Positions 18,415 through 26,668 are shown, counted from the stretch's first letter. The stretch: 64,000 nt of DNA from GCA-2748575 sp965222725 (GCA_965222725.1 OZ244969.1:3534001-3598000); one strand, 5' to 3'. Numbers and translations are program-made. Notes: generated from the sequence alone by a model not told the origin.

Positions 18415-18922
18415 TGCGACGGGCCTCCTTGTCTGTCATTAAAAGACAAAGCGGAAGGGTGACACCCCAGGTAACCGCAACCGCCCCCAAACCCTGGTCA
18501 CCCAGCTGGACGGCGCCCAGTTTTTCTGCCGCCAGATAGGCAAAAGGTGCCAGCACTGCGGAAAACAGCGCCTGCCAGAGCACTTTCAGGCGCTTGAAGC
18601 TGCGCAGCCACGCCAGCGAGTAGCAGGTGGAAATACCGAAACAGAACCACAGGCACAACAGCCATAAAGGCGGAAAATCCCTGACATTATCGTCAATCAT
18701 GACACTGCCGGTGCCCAGCAGAAAGGATTCAGCCAGGGCGCCCAGCAATACAAAGGTTACGCCGGTGCGCATATCCTGTTGCCAGTTGGCGCCCCAGATC
18801 AGTTGCACTAATACAAAGGGTGCAACCGCCAGAATAGCCCAGGGGCTGGCCAGCCACACACAGGCAAGCCAGGCGCCCTGAAAAAACGCAAAGTTGTAAA
18901 TGGTGATTCTGCTGATGGCCAT
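18398..18922 (-). CDS. DUF2878 family integral membrane protein
   Basis: This 174-residue protein is almost entirely hydrophobic, with about five to six membrane segments, and matches the DUF2878 pattern (YNFAFFQGAWLACVW; GVTFVLLGALAESFLLGTG; WLLCLWFCFGISTCYSLAWL). The family commonly accompanies Cfa, DUF1365 and FAD oxidoreductase genes, but its activity is not known to me. The start codon lies 3 bp after the Cfa-like stop, and the end overlaps the exported-protein gene by 17 bp. Confidence 0.87.
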   Translation of the reverse strand: MAISRITIYNFAFFQGAWLACVWLASPWAILAVAPFVLVQLIWGANWQQDMRTGVTFVLLGALAESFLLGTGSVMIDDNVRDFPPLWLLCLWFCFGISTCYSLAWLRSFKRLKVLWQALFSAVLAPFAYLAAEKLGAVQLGDQGLGAVAVTWGVTLPLCLLMTDKEARRNAPRS

Positions 18923-18925
18923 GAC

Positions 18926-20215
18926 TTACAGCTTTGCGGTGGTGCGGTTCAGTGGCTTGGCATACAGCAGGTGCGACACCCCAATAGCGCGCTCGGCAAA
19001 GCCGCCCTCGCAATAGCTGAGATAAAACTCCCACATTCGCAGAAAGGTATCGCTGTATCCCAGGGCTTTAATGGTGTCGCGGTTCTTGTTGAGCTTTTTG
19101 TGCCATTGATCAAGGGTGCGGGCATAGTGTTCAGCAAAATCTGCCTGATGAATCAAACGCAATTGGGTAGCGTCCCGTACTGCATCGCCAATGGCGGCAA
19201 TGGAGGGAATACAGCTGCCGGGAAAAATATATTTCTGAATAAAGTCTACCCGGCGTTTGGCCAGTTCATAGCGGTGGTCTTCAATGGTAATGGCCTGAAT
19301 CAGCGCCAGTCCGCTGGGTTTGAGTATCCTGTCAATAATGGAAAAGTATTCCCGGTAGAACTGATGGCCAACGGCCTCGATCATCTCAACAGACACCAGC
19401 TTGTCGAAAGGCTTGCCCACGCACATAGCGGGCAATTCCCGGTAATCTTCCAGCAACAGGGTGATTCTGTTTTCCAGGCCCTTTTCCTTTACCCGTCCCG
19501 CGGCGTAGCGATACTGTTCTTTGGAGATGGTGGTAGTCGTTACCCGACAACCATAATTCTCCGCCATAAAAATGGCCATGGAACCCCAGCCGGTGCCGAT
19601 TTCCACCACATGATCAGTAGGCTTCAGTTCGAGCTTTTCGCAGATGGTTCGCATCTTGTTGACAGAGGCTTCCCGCATGCTGGCCTCACTGTGAGGGAAA
19701 ATGCCGCTGGAATACATCATGGTGGGATCCAGAAACAGTTCAAAAAAATCATTTCCCAGATCGTAGTGGGCGGCAATGTTGCGTTGCGCACCTTTGGCGG
19801 TATTGCGGTTCAGCCAGTGTGTCAGGCGCAGCAGCGGCATGACAAAACGGGTAATACCACCTTCCATGGATTCCAGTACATCCATGTTCAGTGTCATCAG
19901 GCGAATCACGTCGGTCAGGTTGTCAGTGGTCCAGTCGCCGGTCATGTAGGATTCTGCAGCGCCAATGCTGCCACCCAGAGCAATATCCCGGTAAGCTTCA
20001 AAATCACAGATTCTGATTTTGCCCACTGGGCCCGGCAGCGGTCCCACAAAATGCTGCTTTCCCTGCGGGTCTTCAAGAATCAGTGATCCTGACTGTATAT
20101 GCTTGAGTTGCGCCAGTACTGCTTTTCGACACAGGGCATCCAGGCGCCCCGGCGCAACCTGGTCACTGGCAAGGGTTGAGGAATTTACTGCCGGATTGGT
20201 GGTTGAGCTAGCCAT
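18926..20215 (-). CDS. cyclopropane-fatty-acyl-phospholipid synthase family methyltransferase
   Basis: This 429-residue SAM-dependent enzyme acts on unsaturated acyl chains of membrane phospholipids. An N-terminal domain (about 1-130) precedes the methyltransferase domain: AAHYDLGNDFFELFLDPTMM (substrate region), then SAM motif VVEIGTGWGSMAIFMAENYG, then VSVEMIEAVGHQFY and IQAITIEDHRYE. The length fits Cfa-type proteins. With the neighbouring FAD oxidoreductase it may instead be the UfaM-type methylase of methylated furan fatty acid synthesis, described in Rhodobacter sphaeroides. Sequence alone does not decide between cyclopropanation and methylation. It overlaps the DUF1365 gene by 8 bp. 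Confidence 0.92.
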   Translation of the reverse strand: MASSTTNPAVNSSTLASDQVAPGRLDALCRKAVLAQLKHIQSGSLILEDPQGKQHFVGPLPGPVGKIRICDFEAYRDIALGGSIGAAESYMTGDWTTDNLTDVIRLMTLNMDVLESMEGGITRFVMPLLRLTHWLNRNTAKGAQRNIAAHYDLGNDFFELFLDPTMMYSSGIFPHSEASMREASVNKMRTICEKLELKPTDHVVEIGTGWGSMAIFMAENYGCRVTTTTISKEQYRYAAGRVKEKGLENRITLLLEDYRELPAMCVGKPFDKLVSVEMIEAVGHQFYREYFSIIDRILKPSGLALIQAITIEDHRYELAKRRVDFIQKYIFPGSCIPSIAAIGDAVRDATQLRLIHQADFAEHYARTLDQWHKKLNKNRDTIKALGYSDTFLRMWEFYLSYCEGGFAERAIGVSHLLYAKPLNRTTAKL

Positions 20216-21053
20216 TGGGAGCCTCCGCCTTATGGGATCGGTTAGATGACAGGTTATGGGGTTGCGTGTTTGTACGTTGTGGTGAACTGCCCGGGTGATC
20301 GTAAAAAGGAGCTTTTTTCAGCCACAGTTTCAGGGCATTCCAGTAGATGCCGACGGACATTTTTGCGGTCATTAACGGAAACTGCCACAGAATGCGCCGC
20401 AGGTTTTGCGGGCTCAGTTCTGTTTGCTTCAGGGTCAGCGTGGCATCAAAATGCTTTTCGCCCTGGCGGTAGTTCTCCATATGAATGGCAAGACGTTCGC
20501 CGGGTTGACTAAGGCGCCAGTCGTAGTACATATCCATGGGATTGAACGGGGATACATGAAATTCCTTGGCGAATCTGAAACGCTGATGAGTGCCTTCCTG
20601 CCAGGCCAGGCAATAACAGTGGCGTTCATCCCAGGGCGTATTGTTGATATCCGCCAGCACATATTTCAGCTGGTCTTTTTCATCAAAGCAGTAATAAAAG
20701 CTGACCGGGTTAAAGCAGTATCCGAACACACTCATCTGGGTCAGTAACATCACCTTGCCATTAAGTGTCTCGCCGGTGGAATGGCAAATATAGTCGTGTA
20801 TCTGCTGCTTGAGCGTCAGCTCTCTGAAGCCTGCTTCTTCGCTGCGAAAGTAATGTTTTTTCTGAAAGGAAAAAGGCCGCCAGCGGCTTAATCCCATTAA
20901 TACCGAGCTTTGCAGGGTGTCGTTCAAGCGGTCCAGATCCAGGTAAAAATAATAGATTCCATAGCGCATCGAGTGAGTCACCGGCGTCATGCGGCGGTGG
21001 CGGATTGTTCCCACATACAAAGCGGGTGTCAGGGACATGGCGTGACTGTTCAT
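20208..21053 (-). CDS. DUF1365 family protein
   Basis: This 281-residue protein has the DUF1365 features: LYVGTIRHRRMTPVTHSMRY at the N-terminus, YCFNPVSFYYCFD in the middle, NNTPWDERHCY, and KEFHVSPFNPMDMYYDWRL. DUF1365 genes lie with Cfa-like and FAD-dependent oxidoreductase genes in many bacteria, including the singlet-oxygen (RpoE-ChrR) regulon of Rhodobacter, but the biochemical role is not settled. It overlaps its upstream FAD oxidoreductase gene by 4 bp (ATGA) and the Cfa-like gene by 8 bp. Confidence 0.93.
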   Translation of the reverse strand: MNSHAMSLTPALYVGTIRHRRMTPVTHSMRYGIYYFYLDLDRLNDTLQSSVLMGLSRWRPFSFQKKHYFRSEEAGFRELTLKQQIHDYICHSTGETLNGKVMLLTQMSVFGYCFNPVSFYYCFDEKDQLKYVLADINNTPWDERHCYCLAWQEGTHQRFRFAKEFHVSPFNPMDMYYDWRLSQPGERLAIHMENYRQGEKHFDATLTLKQTELSPQNLRRILWQFPLMTAKMSVGIYWNALKLWLKKAPFYDHPGSSPQRTNTQPHNLSSNRSHKAEAPNG

Positions 21054-22312
21054 AAACTCACTCCAAAGCTGTCACACACCCGCAGCGCACTTTTAACACC
21101 ATCCTCATGAAAGCCGTTAAACCAGTAGGCCCCGCAATAGTGGGTGCGGTTCTTCCCGGAAACCTCAGCAAAGCGTTCCTGGGCAGCGACCGCCTGGGTG
21201 GTAAACACCGGATGGGCATAGTTAAAGGTCTTGATGATTTTGTCCGGGTCAATATCATCGGTTTTGTTCAGGGTGACGCAAAAGGTGGTATGCCGGGTGT
21301 GGAAATTCTGCAGCATGTTCATGTTGTAGGTCAGCGCAACCCGCTCTGTCGGTTGCTGCGGTATATGGTAATTCCACGCTGCCCAGGCCCGTTTTGATTT
21401 TGGTAGCAGGGTGTCGTCGGTGTGGAGAACCACCTCGTTATCCTGGTAACCGATCGCCCCCAGCACCTGTTGTTCTTCCTTGGTAGGGGATTCCAGCAAT
21501 CGCAATGCCTGGTCGCTGTGAGTGGCGAAAATGACGTCATCAAAGGCATGCATCTTCCCTTGTGTCGTGGTAACAATCACGGCTTCGTTGGAACGCGAAA
21601 CGGAATGCACTCCTTCATTCAGCAGTACTCTGTCGCTGAAGCCTTTTGTGATGGCGTCAATATAGGTGTCGGAGCCACCGGAAATAACCCGCCAGGTGGG
21701 CCGGTCGTCCACACTCAGCATGCCGTGGTTTTTGAAGAAGCGAACAAAAAAGTAAATGGGAAATTCATCCATGGCCGTCCGCCCGGAAGACCAGATGGCA
21801 GCACCCATGGGCACGATAAACTTCTCGATAAAGGTTTCTGAATATTGGTTGCGCTTGAGATATGCGGTGAGGGTTTCGGTTTCGCTGAGAGTTCCCTGAT
21901 TCAGTTCAGTAATGGTTTCTTTGTTAAAACGCAGAATATCCCTGATCATGCGCCAGAAGCCCGGAGACAACAGATTCCGGCGCTGGGCAAAAAGCTTGTT
22001 CAGGTTTGTACCGTTGTACTCCAGCCCGGTGATTTCACAGGTGACGGAAAAGCTCATGTCTGATGCTTCGGATTCAATACCCAGCTTGTCCATCAGCTTT
22101 ATAAAGTTGGGGTAGGTCCAGTCGTTAAACACGATAAACCCGGTATTTACAGGAAATATCCGGCCTTCACGTTCCACCCGTTCTGTGTTGGTGTGGCCAC
22201 CAGGCTTTTCGTTTTGTTCGAACAGGGTGATGTCGTGATGGGGGTTCAGCAAATGGGCGCAGGTAAGCCCCGAAATGCCGGATCCGATGATGCCAACACG
22301 TTTGCGGCTCAT
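21050..22312 (-). CDS. FAD-dependent oxidoreductase (amine-oxidase-like, fatty-acid desaturase candidate)
   Basis: This 420-residue flavoprotein opens with the dinucleotide-binding motif GIIGSGISGLTCAHLL and an acidic strand end (ITLFEQNEKPGGHTNT), as in NAD(P)/FAD amine-oxidase-like proteins. A second cofactor-contact region appears as DDVIFATHSDQALRLL. The family is always met beside DUF1365 and Cfa-like genes. A homologue in R. sphaeroides (UfaD) is reported to desaturate the methylated acyl chain on the way to furan fatty acids. A flavin-dependent lipid desaturation is therefore the best guess, not shown by sequence alone. It has 4-bp overlaps with both neighbours. Confidence 0.9.
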   Translation of the reverse strand: MSRKRVGIIGSGISGLTCAHLLNPHHDITLFEQNEKPGGHTNTERVEREGRIFPVNTGFIVFNDWTYPNFIKLMDKLGIESEASDMSFSVTCEITGLEYNGTNLNKLFAQRRNLLSPGFWRMIRDILRFNKETITELNQGTLSETETLTAYLKRNQYSETFIEKFIVPMGAAIWSSGRTAMDEFPIYFFVRFFKNHGMLSVDDRPTWRVISGGSDTYIDAITKGFSDRVLLNEGVHSVSRSNEAVIVTTTQGKMHAFDDVIFATHSDQALRLLESPTKEEQQVLGAIGYQDNEVVLHTDDTLLPKSKRAWAAWNYHIPQQPTERVALTYNMNMLQNFHTRHTTFCVTLNKTDDIDPDKIIKTFNYAHPVFTTQAVAAQERFAEVSGKNRTHYCGAYWFNGFHEDGVKSALRVCDSFGVSL

Positions 22313-23256
22313 GATTCAGCCCTCAACAGTGGCGCCGGGGAGCTGTTGCGGCATTCCCGGTAGATTTTTTCCGGTACCGGGCTCAGGCTGTGAATAATAC
22401 CCAGCCAGGACATGATTTTGAGAATGTAATAGGTAATATCGATTTCCCACCAGAAAAATCCCTGCTTGGCGGAGCGCGGGTAACGGTGATGGTTGTTGTG
22501 CCAGCCTTCTCCCAGCGTGAGCAGGGCCAGCAACCAGTTGTTGCGACTGTTGTCTTTGGTGTTAAAGCGACGGCTGCCCCAGCAGTGGGCCAGTGAATTA
22601 ATGGTAACGGTGGAATGGAACAGCAATACGGTGGAAACAATAAAACCCCAGGCAAACAACTGGTACCCATTAACTCCCAGACCAGGTGCAAAGTGCGCCA
22701 GTGCCTGCCCCAGCAGGAAAATACTTAATCCGGTGACAGCGGGCACCAGCATATCAAAGCGGTTAATGAAGCGGAGTTCCGGATACCGGTAAAAGTCACC
22801 AATGCGATCCCTGGCCGTGTTAAAACTTGCGTCACAGGTAAACCAGCCAATATGGCTCCACCAGAAACCACGCTGTATGGGGGAGTGCAGGTCCTGTTCC
22901 TGATCCGAGTGCTGATGATGGTGGCGGTGATGGGCAGCCCACCACAGTGGACCCCGTTGTGCCGACATATTCCCCAGAACGGCAAATACAAACTGCCAGG
23001 CGCGGTTGGTTTTAAAGGAACGATGGGAAAAGTAACGGTGGTAAAACGCCGTGATAGCGAACATGCGCAACCAGAAGAATCCCAGACAAAATAAAAGTGC
23101 AAAGGCGCTGGTGCCGGTAAAGAACACCATCAGACAGGCCAGGTGCATGGCAATAAAGGGCACGCAACGCACCCAGTTGAATGCGTGGGGATCCTTGCCG
23201 GGTTCCAGGGTTAATTCACTGTCAAACCAGCGTTGTATCTGATGCAGTGCATTCAT
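22309..23256 (-). CDS. membrane acyl-CoA / fatty acid desaturase (delta-9 family)
   Basis: This 315-residue integral-membrane diiron desaturase shows the three His boxes: HRYFSHRSF, HRHHHQHSD and HNNHHRYPRSA. Hydrophobic pairs surround them (FIAMHLACLMVFFTGTSAFALL; VPAVTGLSIFLLGQALAHF). It should place a cis double bond in a saturated acyl chain with O2. In this operon it could supply the monounsaturated substrate for the Cfa-like enzyme, which is inference. The start overlaps the photolyase stop by 4 bp, as does its stop with the FAD oxidoreductase start. Confidence 0.93.
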   Translation of the reverse strand: MNALHQIQRWFDSELTLEPGKDPHAFNWVRCVPFIAMHLACLMVFFTGTSAFALLFCLGFFWLRMFAITAFYHRYFSHRSFKTNRAWQFVFAVLGNMSAQRGPLWWAAHHRHHHQHSDQEQDLHSPIQRGFWWSHIGWFTCDASFNTARDRIGDFYRYPELRFINRFDMLVPAVTGLSIFLLGQALAHFAPGLGVNGYQLFAWGFIVSTVLLFHSTVTINSLAHCWGSRRFNTKDNSRNNWLLALLTLGEGWHNNHHRYPRSAKQGFFWWEIDITYYILKIMSWLGIIHSLSPVPEKIYRECRNSSPAPLLRAES

Positions 23257-24713
23257 GCGCTGTACTCCGTGGCCTGAGCCGATTGTTCTTTGGCGGTGCG
23301 AAACGTTTGCTTTGCCCTGTCTACGGCAAAGCGGTGTTCAGTGATCATAGCCGGGTACTCCAGCGCTTCGGCTTCCATGGGATTGGGGGCGTGAATGGAT
23401 TTATTGCTCAGGGTTTCCAGCTCCGGCAGGTAGTGGCGAATAAAGTCACCCTCCGGATCAAAGCGTTCCGACTGACGAATGGGGTTGAAAATGCGAAAGT
23501 AGGGTGCGGCGTCTGCGCCGGTGGAAGCGCTCCACTGCCAGCCGCCGTTATTGGCTGCCAGATCCAGATCAATCAGATGCTCGCAGAAAAAACGTTCCCC
23601 CAGCCGCCAGTCAATTAACAGGTGCTTGCTCAGAAACATGGCAACCACCATGCGCAGGCGATTGTGCATCCAGCCTTCATGTACCAGCTGTTTCATAGCG
23701 GCATCCACTATCGGGTAACCGGTGCGGCCTTCGCACCAGGCTTTGAAATCCTCGCGGGCGTTACGCCAGGGCACGCCGCCGTAGTCATAATTAAAGGGCT
23801 TGTGCTTGCATACGCGGGGAAAACCCACCATCAAATGTTTGTAGAACTCACGCCATATCAGTTCGTTAATCCAGCAGGCAGCGCCTTCGTTGCCGCCTTC
23901 AAAACTGTGGTTGTTGGCAGTGAGCGCCTGGAAAAAACATTCGCGCAAAGAGAGGGCCCCAACAGCTAAATAGGGCGAGAGTCGGCTGGTGTTGTCCGTT
24001 GCGGGAAAGTCGCGAAGCTTTTTATAGTCAGTGATTTTTTCCTTAACAAAATTTTTTAACTGCCGGCGGGCGTGGTTTTCGCCAATGGGCCATTCCCGTT
24101 TGCAAGTGGGTTTGACAGACGGAATAGCACCCAGTGCACGGTTGCCGATGATGACACCTTCGCTACGTTTGCGGGGCTTGGGCAGCGGGGTAAAGTCCAT
24201 CCCCTGTACCTGTTTGATAAAAGCCTTTTTAAAAGGTGTAAACACCTTGAAAAATGCTCCATCCTTCGTGGTCACCGTGCCGGGCAGCAGCAGCGTCTGG
24301 TCGTTGGATTTGTGTACCCGGATACCCGCATCATCCAGTACGGCTTTGCAGGCTGCGTCCCGTTCCAGTTCATTCACTTCCCATTCGCCGTTCAGGTACA
24401 GATCACTCACGTTGTATTTGCGGCAGGTTTTCAGCAACTGATCCGGGCAATGGCTGAACCGCTCGCCTTTAACAAGAATCAGAGGAATGCCCAGTTGTTC
24501 CAGGGCAGCGCGCAGGTCCTGCACATGCGCCAGGGTAAACCAGCGCTGATTGGCACCCACGTCATGACGGTCCCATTGTTCAGGAGTAGCAATATAAATC
24601 GCCAGTACGCGGTCGCACTCACGGCAGGCCTGTGTCAGCGCCGGGTTATCGTGCAGCCTCAGATCCTTACGGAACCAGACCAGAGCGGTTTTGCTGTCCA
24701 TGTCAGATGTCAT
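23253..24713 (-). CDS. phrB: deoxyribodipyrimidine photolyase (class I CPD photolyase)
   Basis: This 486-residue blue-light DNA repair enzyme reverses cyclobutane pyrimidine dimers using FADH-. The N-terminal antenna domain starts ALVWFRKDLRLHDNPALTQA. The C-terminal FAD domain has the hallmark region DLAANNGGWQWSASTGADAAPYFRIFNP and the substrate-contact stretch WINELIWREFYKHLM. The length is normal. The ATG at 24713 overlaps the DUF523/DUF1722 gene by 11 bp; another ATG at 24701 lies just past that stop. Being second in an operon ending in a CarH-like gene supports light-induced expression. Confidence 0.96.
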   Translation of the reverse strand: MTSDMDSKTALVWFRKDLRLHDNPALTQACRECDRVLAIYIATPEQWDRHDVGANQRWFTLAHVQDLRAALEQLGIPLILVKGERFSHCPDQLLKTCRKYNVSDLYLNGEWEVNELERDAACKAVLDDAGIRVHKSNDQTLLLPGTVTTKDGAFFKVFTPFKKAFIKQVQGMDFTPLPKPRKRSEGVIIGNRALGAIPSVKPTCKREWPIGENHARRQLKNFVKEKITDYKKLRDFPATDNTSRLSPYLAVGALSLRECFFQALTANNHSFEGGNEGAACWINELIWREFYKHLMVGFPRVCKHKPFNYDYGGVPWRNAREDFKAWCEGRTGYPIVDAAMKQLVHEGWMHNRLRMVVAMFLSKHLLIDWRLGERFFCEHLIDLDLAANNGGWQWSASTGADAAPYFRIFNPIRQSERFDPEGDFIRHYLPELETLSNKSIHAPNPMEAEALEYPAMITEHRFAVDRAKQTFRTAKEQSAQATEYSA

Positions 24714-25722
24714 TGCGTAAGCCCATTTCCGGCGGATGCGGTTTCAGGTAAGACTGTTGCAGCAGATAGCTGTCTTCACCCAGGTGGAGTTCTGCGTAGT
24801 GGTTCAGTAACGTCATGGGCACCACCATGGGCACCAGCCCTTTGCGGTAATCATGTATGGAGCGGTTAACTGAATGCCTTTCCGAAGAGGAGAGGGTCTT
24901 TTTCAGGTAGCCCTGTATGTGCTCCATCACGTTGCAGTGGCGTCCCCGGGTGGTGGGGGTTTTGATGGTTGTCATAAAGGTATTCAGGTAATGCGCTTTG
25001 ATATCTGCCAGTGGTGAATCTTTCAGGTTGGCAATCAGCTGCCCCAGTTGGCGATAGGCCTGGGTACTGTGTGCCATCAATTGCAGCTTGTGGCGGGAAT
25101 GAAAGTCGATCAGTGCTTTCTTTTCTGCGCTTGGCGCCACTGTCTGAAGCCAGTCGTGGTAAATGTAAACCGCGGAGATAAAGGTTTCTTTTAACAGCGG
25201 ATCATTGAGCCGGCCGGCTTCCTCTACAGGCAGATAAGGAGCCTGTTCGCACAGGGTACGGGCAAAGATTCCGCGGCCCTTGTCCAGCGGGTTACCGTTC
25301 TGGTGATACACCTTCACGCTGAAAAGCCCGCAGCTCGGGGATTTCTGGGTAAAAATAAAACCACAAAGGGTTTGGTTCCGGCTGGCAAATTCCCGGCCCT
25401 GGCGCGCCAGCGCATCGGTAACATCCAGTTCGGGATTGTCGCTGCCTTGTGCCCTGGTTTCGTTGTTGACGTTCACCAGTCTGATGGGGGGGCGGGGCAC
25501 GCCCATGCCAATCGCCATTTCCGGGCAGGTGGGCACAAAGTCAAAAATATCACCCAGTTCCCGGCTGCAGAGGCGGGAGTGCTTGTGGCCACCGTTGTAG
25601 CGCACCGGCTCTCCCAGAAGGCATTCGCTGATACCGACCGGGATCTTTCCGGATTCCGGCGTGTGTGGGGTGCCTGTTGGTATCAGATCCCGTTGAGACG
25701 TTTTGTCTTTGGCGCTCTTCAT
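24703..25722 (-). CDS. DUF523 / DUF1722 two-domain protein (YbgA-like)
   Basis: This 339-residue protein fuses an N-terminal DUF523 domain (about 20-170) with a C-terminal DUF1722 domain (about 200-320; HSRHKLQLMAHSTQAYRQLG, HYLNTFM). DUF523 has three conserved Cys in GISECLLGEPVRYNG, VPTCPEM and KSPSCGLF. In the related TudS thiouracil desulfurases, three Cys hold a [4Fe-4S] cluster, so an iron-sulfur desulfidase-like role is possible. DUF1722 proteins often sit beside photolyase genes (ybgA-phrB in E. coli). This is the first gene of the operon. The ATG at 25722 follows AGGGG. The leader upstream is about 145 nt if the proposed promoter is right. Confidence 0.92.
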   Translation of the reverse strand: MKSAKDKTSQRDLIPTGTPHTPESGKIPVGISECLLGEPVRYNGGHKHSRLCSRELGDIFDFVPTCPEMAIGMGVPRPPIRLVNVNNETRAQGSDNPELDVTDALARQGREFASRNQTLCGFIFTQKSPSCGLFSVKVYHQNGNPLDKGRGIFARTLCEQAPYLPVEEAGRLNDPLLKETFISAVYIYHDWLQTVAPSAEKKALIDFHSRHKLQLMAHSTQAYRQLGQLIANLKDSPLADIKAHYLNTFMTTIKTPTTRGRHCNVMEHIQGYLKKTLSSSERHSVNRSIHDYRKGLVPMVVPMTLLNHYAELHLGEDSYLLQQSYLKPHPPEMGLRNDI

Positions 25723-25772
25723 GGTGTAGCCCCTAAGTAATTTAGACACTGTTTAACCGCTGTTTAGTCTTC

Positions 25773-25806
25773 TGTCCTGGTCTTCCGTCCTGGCCGACTG
25801 TCCTGG
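25773..25806 (-). repeat. three 13-bp-spaced CCAGGAC repeats in the leader of the light operon
   Basis: On the minus strand CCAGGAC(A/G) occurs three times with exactly 13-bp spacing. On the plus strand the copies are TGTCCTGG at 25773-25780, CGTCCTGG at 25786-25793 and TGTCCTGG at 25799-25806. They lie between the proposed promoter and the first start codon, so they would be in the mRNA leader. Each contains AGGA, which could act as a CsrA/RsmA-type GGA site or as a protein-binding DNA repeat. Confidence 0.7.
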
Positions 25807-25830
25807 ATATTTATCAGTGACAGCTCGTTG

Positions 25831-25902
25831 TGTATTGCTTAGACAATACAGTTAATGACTAGGACAAATACTAAAATAAGATAGACAAAAGCCCTTTGTC
25901 AA
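25831..25902 (-). promoter_or_regulatory. promoter and phased operator of the light operon
   Basis: On the minus strand TTGACA (25902-25897), an 18-bp spacer and TATTTT (25878-25873) form a good sigma-70 promoter. Three similar sites, (T/A)TTGTC preceded by T/A-rich bases, begin on the plus strand at 25842 (GACAATAC), 25863 (GACAAATAC) and 25884 (GACAAAAG), exactly 21 bp apart. The first belongs to a perfect palindrome TGTATTG-6-CAATACA (25831-25850). The third belongs to GACAAA-5-TTTGTC (25884-25900), which lies between -35 and -10 where MerR-family proteins act. Binding by the CarH/LitR-like product is inferred. Confidence 0.68.
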
Positions 25903-26113
25903 ACATTATGTTCAGGTATTTGCCGTTATAGCTAAAGGTTCTGTCAGGGTATGATGCATCAGCGTCTGTGAAATATTTGTCAAAGAAACCGGGATTTTTC
26001 GCGGAGGGCGCCGGCAAATGCCGGTTCAGGCTGGATTCAGGTTGTGGGACTTAAGCTAAGGCAACAATCAGTTGATCGTTCATCGTCAATTTTCAAACCA
26101 ACGGAGCTACACC

Positions 26114-26668
26114 ATGAAATTTGCAGACAACGTGACATTTGTAAAAGCTGCCTCAGTTCTGATATCCGCGTTGCTGGCACTGGTAACTACTCAGTCCGCT
26201 GTGGCGCAAACCAATGTTTCCTATGATTACGCGACGGTGCTGTCGGCCACGCCGATTACCGAGATCTTTACCTACCAGGAGCCCCGGCAGGAGTGCTGGG
26301 TGGAAACTGTTCAGCGCCCCGGTCGTAGCGAACATTCCGCTACCGGCACCATTCTTGGCGGAGTGATCGGTGCCGCGATCGGTAACAAGCTTGGCCACAA
26401 AAAACGCAACAAACAGGTAGGGGCGGTAGCCGGTGCCTTGCTGGGTGCGTCCATCGGCAACGATATCAGCCGGCGTAATGCACCCCGGCATGGTGGCTAC
26501 TCCGAGCAGGTGGAAAAATGCCGCACGGTACAGGAAACCATCGAAGAGGAAAGGGTAGTGGGTTACGACGTGAGTTACCGTTATCAGGGCAAAACCTACC
26601 GTACCCGTACGCATTCAGACCCGGGTAACAGCATCAAACTGAAGCTGAGCGTTACTCCCCTGGAGTGA
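26114..26668 (+). CDS. glycine-zipper envelope protein (SlyB / 17-kDa antigen-like)
   Basis: This 184-residue exported protein has a signal peptide (residues about 1-34, ending TTQSAVAQ, with no lipobox Cys) and a central glycine-zipper region (GTILGGVIGAAIGNKLGHKK, then VGAVAGALLGASIGNDISRR) as in SlyB and rickettsial 17-kDa antigen proteins. The C-terminal part (VVGYDVSYRYQGKTYRTRTH) matches the usual ending of these proteins. They sit in or on the outer membrane and often relate to envelope stress. CGGAG precedes the ATG at 26114. It is divergent from the light operon across 390 bp. Confidence 0.88.
   Translation: MKFADNVTFVKAASVLISALLALVTTQSAVAQTNVSYDYATVLSATPITEIFTYQEPRQECWVETVQRPGRSEHSATGTILGGVIGAAIGNKLGHKKRNKQVGAVAGALLGASIGNDISRRNAPRHGGYSEQVEKCRTVQETIEEERVVGYDVSYRYQGKTYRTRTHSDPGNSIKLKLSVTPLE

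Noticed and set aside
18926..25722. Light operon considered as a carotenoid biosynthesis cluster
   Set aside because: No crtB, crtI, crtE or crtY-like gene is present; the FAD oxidoreductase belongs with DUF1365/Cfa genes, not phytoene desaturases.
25773..25806. Tandem repeats read as a possible CRISPR array
   Set aside because: Units are 8 bp with 5-bp gaps, far too short, and no cas gene is present.
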